Assembly: GCA_950022295.1 (NCBI GenBank)
Contig: OX465600.1
Coordinates: forward strand, 230,227,782 to 230,291,781
Origin: Bromus sterilis
Taxonomy: Eukaryota > Streptophyta > Magnoliopsida > Poales > Poaceae
Reading direction: 5' to 3'
DNA: 64,000 bases
The notes below the pieces were generated by a model. That model did no database searches. It had not been told where the DNA came from and saw only the letters and a list, made by a program, of their open reading frames with translations. A program made the translations under genes and the position numbers. Below are positions 1 through 11,340 of the stretch, one piece after another (position 1 is the stretch's first letter; every line of letters begins with the position of its first letter).

Positions 1-759
1 TGTGCTAGATTGTGGGTTCATGCCTCCCCGATGACATGCTTGAGTGACAGAAACATGAGTCTAGGGGATGTGCTGTTGCCACAAGGGGGAAAACAATGGT
101 GCTTGTAACCGCGGTTACAAGGATTGTTTACTGTACGCAGAGTACTTTTTAATGCAGTTGTCTGTTGCTTTGGGTTTACACTTTTGGTGGGGCTTGCAAC
201 TTAATACCAGCGAGATGTTCTGGATAGATATCTCAAGGTGGATGATTAGTAGTAGATGCAGATGGATTTCGGTCTACTTATTTTGGCGTACTGCCCGTGC
301 TTTTGAGCCTCTTCCTTTCTTTTGTAGCATAGTTAGCATTGCGGTGCGTTCATAATCCTATCAATTGCCTTTCTGTAATTTGTTTACCTCGCATAGAAAT
401 TTTATCGTCTTTTGGGAGAGAGACATCACTAGCGAACATCTCGTATCACGGTCCATATCCTTATCACTGTTTCCACGCTATATTTACTTTACTGCTTTTA
501 TTTGCTATGATTATCCCTTGCATTTTATCCTTTGTAAACAACAAGACCGGAGAGATTGACAACCTCTCTGAACTTCGTTGGGAACAAAGTTATCTGTGTC
601 TATGTGCAGGTCCGCGCCAGTTGCGCCGCTGGCACCTACTTATCATCTCTGGAGTCCTGCTGGAGACAAACCTTGGTATCTTCACCGAGGGAAAACTGCT
701 GCTGCACTACATCTCAACCTTACACTTAGGGAAACCAACGAAGGGGCGAGAAGCCATCA
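1..759 (+). repeat. 5' LTR, partial (right part)
   Basis: Position 1 corresponds to about 6659 in the 3' LTR, and the two stay collinear to the shared end CATCA. The reading frames seen here (for example 339-938) run straight through the LTR end and primer site, so they are not genes. Confidence 0.9.
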
Positions 760-770
760 AGCAAGTTTTT

Positions 771-788
771 TGGCGCCGTTGCCGGGGA
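771..788 (+). other. Primer binding site, tRNA-Asp type
   Basis: TGGCGCCGTTGCCGGGGA lies 11 bases after the LTR end. It is complementary to the 3' end of plant tRNA-Asp, including the CCA tail. The identical site occurs at 56331-56348, and a one-base variant lies on the minus strand at 48472-48488. Confidence 0.9.
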
Positions 789-924
789 ACTCCAAGTGCT
801 AAGATAGGGGAGTTGCACACTACCCTTTACCTTTGTTTTTTAGTCTTGTTAGATTATCTTTCAGTTTTTATCTTTGTGTCTTTTATCAAAAACTACAAAA
901 AAATCTGCCACACTTTCTGCTACT

Positions 925-2961
925 ATGGGTTCCACTGAAAACACCAAGTTGTGTGACTTCACTAGTCACAACAACCAAGACTTTATCTGCACTCCCATTG
1001 CCACACCTGCCACTTCAGTTACCTCTTATGAAATTAAACCTGCTTTGCTAAACCTTGTTATGAGAGATCAATTCTCTGGTGCTGGAGATGATGCTGCTTT
1101 ACACTTGAATAATTTTGTTGAATTATGTGATATGCAAAAGTATAAAGAAGTAGAAGGTGATGTTGTTAAGCTCAAGCTCTTTCCTTTCTCTTTAAGGGGA
1201 GATGCTAAAATCTGGTTTCAATCTTTGCCTAGAAATAGCATAGATTCTTGGGATAAGTGCAAAGATTCTTTTATAGGGAAGTACTACCCTCCTGCTAAGA
1301 TTATCCAATTGAGGAGTATTATTATGAATTTTAAGCAATTGGATAATGAACACGTTGCCCAAGCTTGGGAACCAATGAAATATCTTGTTAAGAAATGTCC
1401 TACGCATGGTTTGACTACTTGGATGGTTATCCAGACTTTTTATGCAGGCTTGAACTTTACCTCGCGGAACCTGTTAGATTCGGCCGCGGGAGGAACCTTT
1501 ATGTCAACTACACTTGGTGCTTCCACGAAGCTTCTCGATGAAATGATGACCAATTATTCCCAATGGCACACCGAACGCGCTCCAACAGGTAGGAAGGTAA
1601 ATTCTGTCGATGAAATTACCTCCCTCAATGAAAAAGTTGACTTAATTATGTCTCTACTTACCAAGCAACCCTCTATTGATCCTCATGATGTTCCTTTAAA
1701 TTCTTTGGTTGCTCAAGAACAAGTAGATGTGAACTTTATTGCTAGAAACAACTTCAACAACAATGCTTATAGGGGAAATTTTGCTAGCAATCCTAGACCG
1801 TTTCAATCCAACTATGGGAACAACAACACTTACCCTAGCAACAAGAACCCCTCTTCTGAATTAGAAAGCATGCTTAGAGACTTTATCACTACCCAAAAAG
1901 CCTTCAACAAAAACGTAGAAGATAAATTAGCTAAAATAGATAATCTCTCTTTGAAGGTAGAAAGCTTAGCCCTTGATATTGAGATGCTTAAAATTAGAAC
2001 CTCCCCCCTTGAGGAGAATAAGGCCACCCCTATTAATGCTATCCAGTTACAAATCAATGAAAACATTAGGATGATGGCCAAACTCAAAGAAGGATGGGCT
2101 AGAGAAAAAGAGGAAGAGGATAGAATTAAGAGCCTTCCTACACACCACACAGTTGCCACTATCCAAATTGTTGAGGACACTCAAACTATTAGCACCCAAT
2201 GCACTCCTAGTCCCGTTGGACCTATTAATGGTGATGCTAATACCTCAACCATAGATAAAGAAACTCCTATGAACATAGAAGGTTTCAAACAAGTGAGCCT
2301 AGATGACACTACTACCACCTTTGATAGTAGTGATATTGATTTTGATAGTTGTACCCTCTCAGAAGTTATTAGCTTGCTACACAAAATGTCTAGAGACCCC
2401 CACACTAGCACACTTAATCTTGCCTTCACGGAGCATATCACAAATGCTGTCATCAAAGCTAGGGAGGAGAAGCTTAGAGTATAAGCCTACATACCTAGGA
2501 AGCTAGATGATGGTTGGGACCCTATGATCAAAATTAAATTAAATAACTTCTCTTTCTATGCTTTATGTGATGTTGGAGCTAGTACCCCCGTTATGCCCAA
2601 AAGAATATTTGATATGTTTGAATTGAAACCTTTTGAGCCTTGTTCTTTTGGTGTTCGTCTTGTTGATTCTTCCATAAAGAAACCTTTGGGGAAGATCGAC
2701 GATGTTCTTATCATTGTCAATGACAACTATGTTCCCGTTGATTTTATTGTTATGGATATAGAGTGTGAACCTTTATGTCCAATTATTTTGGGACGTCCTT
2801 TTCTTCGCACCGTTGGTGCGGTTATTGACATGAAAGAGGGGAATATAAAATTCCAATTACCATTTAAAAAGGGGATGGAACAATTCCCTAGAAATAAAAT
2901 CAAGTTACCTTTTGAGTCCGTTACACGGGCTAGTTATTCTCTTTCTCTTGATAAAACTTGA
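925..2961 (+). pseudogene. gag-protease polyprotein, one in-frame stop
   Basis: The frame opens at the ATG at 925 (MGSTENTKLCDF), which is conserved in the copy at 56483. It runs to 2961 except for a TAA at 2482-2484, where the sister copy has a glutamate codon. Residues from about 50 to 220 form a retrotransposon gag domain (PF03732-like), with motifs such as FPFSLRGDAKIW and FYAGLNFTSRNL. An Asn-rich stretch follows (NNFNNNAYRGNF), then a charged helical segment. The C-terminal part is a retroviral-type aspartic protease: the catalytic loop is DVGAS (Asp codon 2569-2571) and a flap-side ILGRPFLRT motif follows. No CCHC zinc knuckle was seen. The protein would form the particle shell and process itself, but no polymerase follows it. 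Apart from the single stop, the frame is remarkably intact. Confidence 0.85.
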
Positions 2962-3589
2962 TTCTTTTTTTGCATTATGCCTAGCTAATGGCTTTAAAGA
3001 AGCGCTTTCGGGAGGCAGACCGCAACGACTTTAGGTGTTTCTTTTTGCTTTTGTTGTGTCTTGATGTTTGTTACTACTGTAGCAACATCATTGTATCTTT
3101 ATTTTTCAACTTTGTGCCAAGTTATAGCCTCTTACGGCAAGGGAAGTAAAAGTTGTGACATGCTGTCCAGAAAACAGATTCTGTCCTCGTGACCAGAAAA
3201 CTTCCAGACAAATCTCAGTTCATCTTTTTGAGCTTAATTTTTTACAAAGTATGCTCTATACATTTACGAAACTTCCGTATTTTCTGAGTTTTCTTATTTG
3301 AGTTGCAGAAGTGCCCCTAAAAAATTCTTTACTATCTTCTGTTCTGTTTTTCACAGATTCTGCCACGTTTTGTCTCTCCTAAGTTTTGCAAACCTTAAGC
3401 TTGATTTTTCTTTGCAAAAACTTTTTGGCACTCTTGAGAAACAGTAGCTCTTTAAGAATATCTTTATATCCAGTGGAGAAAAATTATTTATTAAGGGTAC
3501 AAACCTCTCTAATCAGCTTATGATGAGTTATGTATGAAGGGAGTTTTCAAGTGTGCGATGGAAGATGATGAACGAAGATCCAGGAGTGT

Positions 3590-3683
3590 CAAGCGCTCAA
3601 GCTTGGGGATGCCCCCATGCATCCCCAACAAATATTCAAGGATACTCAAGCGTCTAAGCTTGGGGATGCCCCCGTGCATCCCC
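3590..3683 (+). repeat. Tandem repeat of a purine-tract-like motif, period 57
   Basis: Units at 3590-3626 and 3647-3683 each read CAAGCG..., then AAGCTTGGGGATGCCCCC, then GCATCCCC. The motif AAGCTTGGGGATG recurs next to the 3' LTR at 5787-5798. GGGGATGC facing GCATCCCC also makes each unit a short potential hairpin. Confidence 0.75.
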
Positions 3684-5783
3684 TTCTCCATCAACAATCA
3701 TCGGTTCGTCCTTCGTCTCACTATATTTTTACCACTTCATGTGTTATGTGCTATGCTTGGAGCGTCTCTCTATTAGGTTTTACTTTTTAGTTTATTTAGC
3801 TTTGCTTGCTGTTCATAACAAGTTAGATCCTTTCTTACCTTGTGTGGGAGAGAAACACGCTCCACTTTCAAATTTTAGAACACATCATAGGATTTTTCCT
3901 GCTTATCTTTTTGCTGTTGTGTGTTCTTTATCTTTTCATAGCTACTGCCATGTTTAGTGTTAGTCTTAATTTATCTTTAGCAAGAGCCTTGGATTTTGCT
4001 TAGTTAGTTGATGGAACTCTTTTTAGTTTTCATTTTTATCTTGTTAAAGAGAGTTGGTTGTTGCACTAAGTTGTGTCTTGTTTTGAGAAGTAGGTGATTG
4101 AGGTTGCTATTTAATTCTAGTAGTAGCTTGCAATGGTTTTGAGGTATTGATGTGAGTAATGTTTGAAACTTTTGGTGTCAAGAGCTCTTGCCTATTAGTG
4201 ATAGGTGCCGTATTTTGGGAAATCCGTGTTTATTTTCAAAACCTACAAAACTAGTTGAGAACTCTAGCTACTAGATGGATCACTACTCTTCTGACGAGTC
4301 GAATATCAGAGAACACTCACGTACCATGAGTCGAGGATGCGCAAGGATAACCAAACCCCCATACACTCCTCCTCGGGGTACTTGTCTCTTTGTGAACCTC
4401 CTTATTAGATTGAGAGTTACTGATAATAAGTGCATGAGTTCTTCGGACTAATGTAAGTATGGAGAGTTGACACTTCCACCTTCCCATATTTTGCTATCCT
4501 CTCTCGTGCCGTGCATTGCCTTCTTCTCACTCCGAGAGTTGGTGTCCACCTTCGCCGGTACATCCAAACCCTTGGCATGATACGCTCTGTCATCATAAGC
4601 CTCCTTATATCTTTCCTCAAAACAGCCACCATACCTACCTATCAAGGCATTTCCATAGCCTTTCCGAGTTATATTGCCATGCAACTTCCACCTCTTCATG
4701 ACTTGATCTTCATGACATACATGTTCCTGCTACACTGGCAGCGGCATAGATTGCATACTTCATGTTAGTTACTTCTTCTTTATGATTTTGAGTACCTTGT
4801 AAAGTGTGAAAGATCTCCTTTACCTTCTTGTAAAATAGAGTGTTGCCCTTAAGTGAGGAAAAGATCCCAAAGTGGACACATTAAAAGATCCCAAAGAGGA
4901 CAAATGAGAGTTAAATATAAAGAGCCATTGAGGCCACAAAAAAATACAAGAAAATAGAAAAAGGGAAAAAGAAATAAAAAGAGAGAAAGGGGCAACACAA
5001 CTATCCTTTTGAGAGATCCACACTAGTACTCCCTTTATATCCTTGTACTCCATAGAGATGATCTTTATGCATATAACTATGTGGGGATCTTCACACTATA
5101 GAACTTGGCTTGCATATTCCAAGGATGAGCCTCCTCAAACGAGCTCTAGGTCTTCATGAACGAGCAAGTTAGATGCACCCCCACTAGTTCCATTGGAGAG
5201 CTTCCTAGCTCGTACGTGCATCCGTTGGATGGCAATCCCTACTCGTCACATCATATCTATCATGTGGCATCTCTTGCCTATGATTGTCCTCATTGATGTG
5301 AGCCTTTATCATCCTCTTTTTCTTCCTCCTCCTTACTCCTCTCTTTGCCATCCTAAGTATTAACTCTCGTGCTTACGCTCATCCATTGCATGAGTGCTCA
5401 AAATATCGAAAAGGAGTGGATCAAATTGACTTGTACCTGGCTAGTGGTCTGGGGACGAGTCAAGATAAGATTCCAAAGAAGACCATGTGTGAAACTTTAG
5501 TAGATTGAATTCTCAACACAAAAATACTTTTCTCGTATTCCCTATCCCCTTTCTTGCACGCACACACCATTTGGAGACATTCGAGTCACGGACAGCGAGA
5601 GCTCTTGCACCTATTGTTCTTTTGTTACTTGTTTCAATGCTAATATAAACTCTTGCATGTTATGAATTCAATTGAATCTCTAAACTTGCTTGCTTTACTT
5701 TTCAAAAGTTCTTATATGGTTGCTAGCATGTCACCACAGAAATTATTCTTGTTATCATGTACCTACTAGAGGACGAGCAGGAG

Positions 5784-5799
5784 TTAAGCTTGGGGATGT
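5784..5799 (+). other. Polypurine tract region
   Basis: TTAAGCTTGGGGATGT lies immediately before the TG that opens the 3' LTR. This is where plus-strand priming is expected in an LTR retrotransposon. Confidence 0.7.
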
Positions 5800-7416
5800 T
5801 GATACGTCCAAAACGTATCTATAATTTCTGCTTGCTCCATGCATGTTTTGTGTGATATTGCTATGATCTAGATACACTTTCATACACTTTTGATCATATT
5901 TGGACTAACGTATTAACTCAGTGCACCCCAGTGCCAGTTCCTGTTTTCTGCTGTTTTTCTATTTCAGTTTTCCCCCATATAAAAAGTGCCAGAAAAATTC
6001 CGGGAAAAATACAGGAAAAATCAGCGTACAGGAAGCTTCCAGAAGAGCTCGGGAGGGGCCAGAGGGGGGCCAGGGGGGCCCAGGCGGCCACCCGGCGCGG
6101 CCCCACCCCTGGCCGCTCCAGGGGGGCGCCTGGGGCCCCTGGCCCACCTCTGGCTGCCCCCTTCGCCTATTTATCCCTCGTCACGGGAAAACTCTAGGAC
6201 GAGAACCCTATTCCGCGAACTCGCCTCTGTTCCGCCGCTGCCGCGCTTCCAAGATCGGGAGCACCAGAAGACCTCTTCCCGGCACCCTGCCGGAGGGAGG
6301 ATTGACTTCCGGGAGTCTCCTCTCCACCATGGATGCTCCCCGGATGTCTCGTGAGTAGTTTTCCTTGGACCATGGGTCCGTGATCTGTAGCTATGTGATG
6401 TTCTCCTCCCCTCTTCGATCTTCATTGTTTAGACCTCTTGAGCTGCCCTACATGATCGAGGCACCTTTGTAATATTTATGCTATTGCTAAGTTGAGTTTT
6501 ATTGGATCTGATGGATTATGAGATTATGTTCAGATTGTGAGAGTAATATATTTGGTTTTTATCTCTTATATTTTTGTTCCTAAGTAATTCTTGCATGTTC
6601 TCCGTTGATGTTTATTGCTTTGGCCAAGTAGTAGGTAGTGACTCCAAGAGGGAGCGTTGTGCTAGATTGTGGGTTCATGCCTCCTCGATGACATGCTTGA
6701 GTGACAGAAACATGAGTCTAGGGGATGTGCTGTTGCCACAAGGGGGAAAACAACGGTGCTTGTAACCGCGGTTACAAGGATTGTTTACTTTACGCAGAGT
6801 ACTTTTTAATGCAGTTGTCTGTTACTTTGGGTTTATACTTTGGGTGGGGCTCGCAACTTAATACCAGCGAGATGTTCTGGATAGATATCTCAAGGTGGAT
6901 GATTAGTAGTAGATGCAGATGGATTTCGGTCTACTTATTTTGGCATACTGCCCGTGCTTTTGAGCCTCTTCCTTTTTTTTGTAGCATAGTTAGCATTGCG
7001 GTGCGTTCATATTCCTGTCAATTGCCTTTCTGTAATTTGTTTACCTCACATAGCAATTTTATCATCTTTTGGGAGAGAGACATCACTAGCGAACATCACG
7101 TATCCCGGTCCATATCCTTATCACTGTTTCCACGCTATATTTACTTTACTGCTTTTATTTTCTATCATTATCCGTTGCATTTTATCCTTTGTAAACAACA
7201 AGACCGGAGAGATTGACAACCTCTCTGAACTTCGTTGGGGACAAAGTTATCTGTGTCTGTGTGCAGGTCCGCGCCAGTTGCGCCGCTGGCACCTACTTAT
7301 CATCTTTGGAGTCCTGCTGGAGACAAACCTTGGTATCTTCACCGAGGGAAAACGTCTGCTGCACTACATCTCAACCTTACACTTGGGGAAACCAACGAAG
7401 GGGCGAGAAGCCATCA
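5800..7416 (+). repeat. 3' LTR (1617 bp)
   Basis: It opens TGATACGTCC and ends CATCA. Its 3' half matches 1-759, and the whole matches 54679-56320. A GC-rich block near 6050-6180 leads to a TATA-like TATTTAT at about 6169 and a near-symmetric CGTCACGGG, the likely core promoter. Short proline-rich frames through this block (5921-6425) are LTR composition artefacts. Confidence 0.9.
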
Positions 7417-7468
7417 TAGATGATTGGCAACATGCCCCCAACAATCGGACTAACTATTACATGATATA
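7417..7468 (-). repeat. R1-family LTR, left fragment
   Basis: These 52 bases (TAGATGATTGGCAACATGCC...) match 49256-49302 and 41356-41402. The match resumes at 20842, so the chromovirus at 7469-20841 was inserted here. The left edge is the end of the gag-protease element. Confidence 0.8.
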
Positions 7469-10400
7469 TGTGGGCACCCCGGACTATATGTTCGAAGCGA
7501 CCAGTTGTGTATACGGTCATGCTCCCATGATCAGTTCGCATGACACACAACTCGACATGGATATCATAGTCTCAATGTTCATACAATACCGAATAAAAGT
7601 CATACAACAATAAAGTCTTACATGGCCTCATCGGGCTCAAATAGCAGCGGAAAAGTAAAAGCATCAAAGGTAGTGGCGACACAATCCACAGTGTAGATCA
7701 GAGCATAACACGTCCTAGTAGTCGCGGGTAGCATCATCGTCATATACCAGTTCCTCCAAGCCAGGCCGATGCAATAACCAGGGACAAAGCCGTGAGTACA
7801 TACAAAGTACTCGCAAACCACCTAAAGAAAGAAACAAAGTTTTGCATACGAAAATAATAGGATGGATACATGGTGGAGTTTTCCATAGGGATTTTCGATC
7901 TACTCAAGATTATAATTAAGTTTGCAAAGTTTTAAACTTGGCAATTTTTTTCCCACAATTGTAATTGGATAAGAAAAGTTCAAACTTTTTCCAACAATAT
8001 CAACATCATCATCGCGATCCATAAACTCAGTACCGGGCTTTCTCATCTATTCCCCACAAAGTGTGGCCTCACTAGCTGTCCATGACCGTGGACTCCGGCT
8101 ACTCGAATAGATTTACACTCTGCAGAGGTTGTACACTTTACCCACCACATTCGATACATCCGCCGTGTGTCCCCACGGATCTTCATACTTCAGTATGCGG
8201 GTCTCGGATAATCGACCTTAGTTTTCCCCTTGTCTGCCCTAGTACAGGTGAATCCACCCCTTGCGTACTGCATGGACTTTTCGTGTGAAACATCATGCTC
8301 CTCTTGGACCGAAGCCTGCACCGTAGTCGAAGAGCACCAAGGTTCCTTCCGACACTAAGCCTAGCAAATTTCACCCATCGAATTCGAGGGCTATCGGATT
8401 CGCGGAATCACGCATCCATGTGTAGTTATAGGACCCCCATACTAAGACAAACAAGCTTCCAACTAGCCCTGTCCCATACCAGAGTATAGTGGTTGTACTG
8501 TAAGTCTAGATTTTTGGCGGCACTTATAGAGAGTCCCTCCAGACTTTGTGCATGTCCGACGATGTTCCACGAACCCGGACATACCACCTTCTTAGGTGTA
8601 TGTCGTACCATATAGGATGAAGTATGACTTCCCAAGTTTTTATGTAATGATAAAGCTAGAGCTGAGTGATGGTCTCGACGAAGTGTCGGGATCACCGGGG
8701 TTCTACTTTCTTTTCCCAAATAGGTAGGCTATGGGGTGTATTATTTTCCTAATACAACTAATACAATCCCAAACCATATGAATATAATACTAGCATGATA
8801 CAATATAAGTGATACAAGAAAGGTAAAAAATGGTTATGCGGGGTGTTGAGTTTTGACGGTTGCTTGCCTTCCTTGGCGATGTATCCTGGATCGGCTTCTT
8901 CGGCGGCAAGGGAGGAGTCTTCACCTGCAACGTAGCGCGTATCGTCTAGACGTTGTGGAAGAAACAAATTCACCATTACAATCGGGCAAAAACAAACATG
9001 GCACACAACACTCAAATTCACTATCAATCATCAAGTAACTAAAAGAACAATTTGTACTAGCATTGAAATACTAAATCAACACTTCAAAGTTGAATACCAC
9101 AACAAGGCATTGTAATAAATTTAATAGGATTACAACAAAAAGATTATATTAAATCAATTCTTAACTTAAGTTATGTTTTTTAGTTACTTTACTCATTAAC
9201 AACTTATTAAGTTGTTTTATTTCCATAACCAAATTCATAGCAATAACCTACTGACCATATGCTAGTTTAATATTAAACTAACAGTTTAATAGTACTAACA
9301 TAATTTAAATAGGAAATATACTAGCAATAGTAATAATAATAAAAGGGGTCACAAATTTATTTAAGCCAATTAATATTCTACACAGACCGAAAAATCAAGA
9401 ATATTCACAGGAGTATATACAAATCAACATTCCATTTTTAGGGTTAACAGAGAATTGATTATAACTACTTTAGGATGCTAAAAAGTACAATTAACTAGTT
9501 TAAACTAAAGCTATTAATTTGGTACTGCATAAAAATTATTCTAAACATACAGAAAAATAAAACACAATTTTCTAAGCCACACAAAATTTATTTCATATTT
9601 TTTCTGAGCTACGGTTATTTTTCTACTATTATTTAGGTGCTGCAGTTTATAAAAAACAGAAATAACGACAGCCAGCCGGCCCATGGCTATTTGGCACCCG
9701 CAGCACTTTCTCTTTTTTATATATATATATAAACGGGCCGAGCCCAGCACAACGCGTTTTTTTAACGAAAGGGTATCGGCTCGCCCTGGCCACTGGATCA
9801 AGTGCGATCCGACGGCCAGGGGGCCGTCTTCTACCTCGCGTCCAGACCGAGCACGGGAGGCTCCCATGGCGGCCAGGGGCCGAGCAGGGCCTCGCCGGAG
9901 GGCCTCCGGTGGCCGGCGGCCGGCGGTAGGGGGCGGCGGAGGTAGGGGGGTCTAGGGGGCTCCATTTTTGCCCAAAAAAGGCATGCGACGCAGAAAATGG
10001 TGGCGGCCAAGGCGGATAGAGAAGGGGCCGGGAGAGGCTCAACGGGGGTGCTTGGGTCGACGGCGGACAGCGGCGAGGGGCGGCGGAGGTGCGGCTAGCC
10101 GGTGGGGTTCCGTTTTTATGCTTGGGGGCGCGCTTCAATGTCGGGAACGGTGGCGTCGGCGTGGACGTGGAGTAGCTCGGGTTGAGGCGGAACGACGGCT
10201 TGGCCGGCACTCCTCGTCGGCGGCTCCTCGACGTCTCATGCAGAGGCACGGCGGGGCATGGGTTAGCTCGGGTGGCAGAGTGCAGGAGAGAGAGTGGAGC
10301 AGCGAAGGGAGGGCGACCTCCTTGCAGCTGAAGAGCCTCGGCCCTCTCTCCTCCTCTCGGCGGCTGCTCCTGGTGAGCAGGGTCTTGCCCTTGGAAACTA

Positions 10401-11303
10401 GCTACTGGAAGGGGGAGGGGTGGTGCGAGGTGAGGGGGGGGGGTTCGGGCTGGCTTTATATAGGCGAGGGTAGCAGGGTGCGGGAGCGGGAAGTGGAGCG
10501 GGCGAGCGCGCGTGCTTCTCCCCGGCGATCCGTGGTCTCGACCACGGTTGGACGAGAAGGTGGCGCGGGGCTGACGTCTCCCCACGGACGTCATCTGCGG
10601 GTCCCTCGGCTGACGTCGGGAGAGGGTTGTGAGGCTGGTGCGCGGGTCCAAGGGGAGAGAGGTTACCAGAGAGAAGAGAGGCATACGCGAGAGAGAGGGA
10701 AGATGGGCTTCGGCCCTAGTAGTGTAGGTATTTTTTTATATACCAACAAAACAAGTTTTGCAAAAGCTTCTCCTTCGGTTTGGTTTAAATATGAAACCAA
10801 ATCTTAAATTTTAAACCTCCAAAATAATTTATAAAGCTCCAAGAGTATTATTCTAATTTATTTAGAATTTTTAAAATACTTTTAATTGGGTTAAAAATAT
10901 TATTAATATTATAGTAATAGTAATAAATAAATTAGCAGTTTTGAAATATTTTTATTAAATACTTTCTACTATAGAGGTATTTTTCATTGTTTAAATAGTG
11001 AATTTATGTGCAGGAAAATTTTATTTGGTGAAAATATTAGTGATGCTAATATGCTATGGTGGTGATATGTTGGTTGATCAATTTGTGTGGTATGTGCTAA
11101 TTATTTTTATTGGTTGATTCTTTTTTGCAAGACCAGGAAAAACAAGTATGGCATTAGCACAAGGAAAGCATGGCATAGCAACAAAGCATAAAGCAAGCTT
11201 GGCAGGGCAATTTTATTTGCATCACATCACAACTTTAGAAACTTTTTGTTACCCCTAATTTTTTGTACTCTCATAACAGGGTAATAAAAGTTGGGATGTG
11301 ATA
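7469..11303 (-). repeat. 3' LTR of the chromovirus (3835 bp)
   Basis: Collinear with 17055-20841. It contains an AT-rich part (about 9050-9650), a GC-rich part (about 9840-10700) and a minus-strand TATA box. It has about 50 GC-rich bases (around 9870-9925) that the other LTR lacks. Long GC-rich frames here (for example 9647-10684) are not genes. Confidence 0.9.
10455..10463 (-). promoter_or_regulatory. LTR TATA box
   Basis: CTATATAAA on the minus strand, embedded in GC-rich DNA. The same box sits at 19992-20000 in the 5' LTR, where it would start the genomic transcript. Confidence 0.6.
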
Positions 11304-11318
11304 GACCTTCCCCCCTTA
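11304..11318 (-). other. Polypurine tract
   Basis: On the minus strand AAGGGGGGAAGGTC abuts the 3' LTR, as required for plus-strand priming. Confidence 0.8.
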
Positions 11319-11340
11319 AAAAGAATCTCGTCCCCGAGAT

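Larger units (their letters stand above)
2962..5799 (+). other. Long non-coding 3' internal region
   Basis: About 2.8 kb between the protease stop and the 3' LTR, where autonomous relatives would carry pol. Only short unsupported frames occur. A reading frame on the minus strand near 4417-4699 has no recognisable domain and is not called. The first part (to about 3690) is conserved in the second copy (58520-59193), which suggests a family-wide feature and not random decay. Confidence 0.6.
1..7416 (+). mobile_element. Non-autonomous Gypsy-type LTR retrotransposon (gag-protease only), 5' end outside window
   Basis: Two LTR copies flank an internal region: 1-759 matches 6659-7416 nearly base for base and both end in CATCA. 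Inside are a tRNA-Asp-type primer binding site, a gag-protease reading frame and a long non-coding 3' part ending in a purine tract. No reverse transcriptase, RNase H or integrase is visible in any frame, so the element would have needed polymerase supplied in trans. The structure resembles Triticeae families such as Sabrina, but the family name is a guess. About 860 bp of the 5' LTR should lie left of the window. The right end is inserted in an R1-family LTR, which resumes at 7417. A second, truncated copy is at 54679-59193. Confidence 0.85.

Noticed and set aside
339..938. 199-codon frame crossing the start of the first element
   Set aside because: It spans the LTR end and primer binding site, so it cannot be a conserved protein.
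4417..4768. Short frames on both strands in the 3' non-coding region
   Set aside because: No recognisable domain, small, and not testable in the truncated sister copy.
5918..6425. Overlapping proline/arginine-rich frames on both strands
   Set aside because: GC-rich core of an LTR; frames are open on both strands and not conserved in the 54679-56320 copy.
8082..8719. Several 60- to 97-codon frames repeated at 17668-18281
   Set aside because: Their repetition only reflects the two LTRs of the chromovirus.
9647..10807. 345-codon minus-strand and 279-codon plus-strand frames
   Set aside because: They lie in the GC-rich zone of the chromovirus LTR and run through its TATA box. The matching 5' LTR breaks them, so composition explains them.
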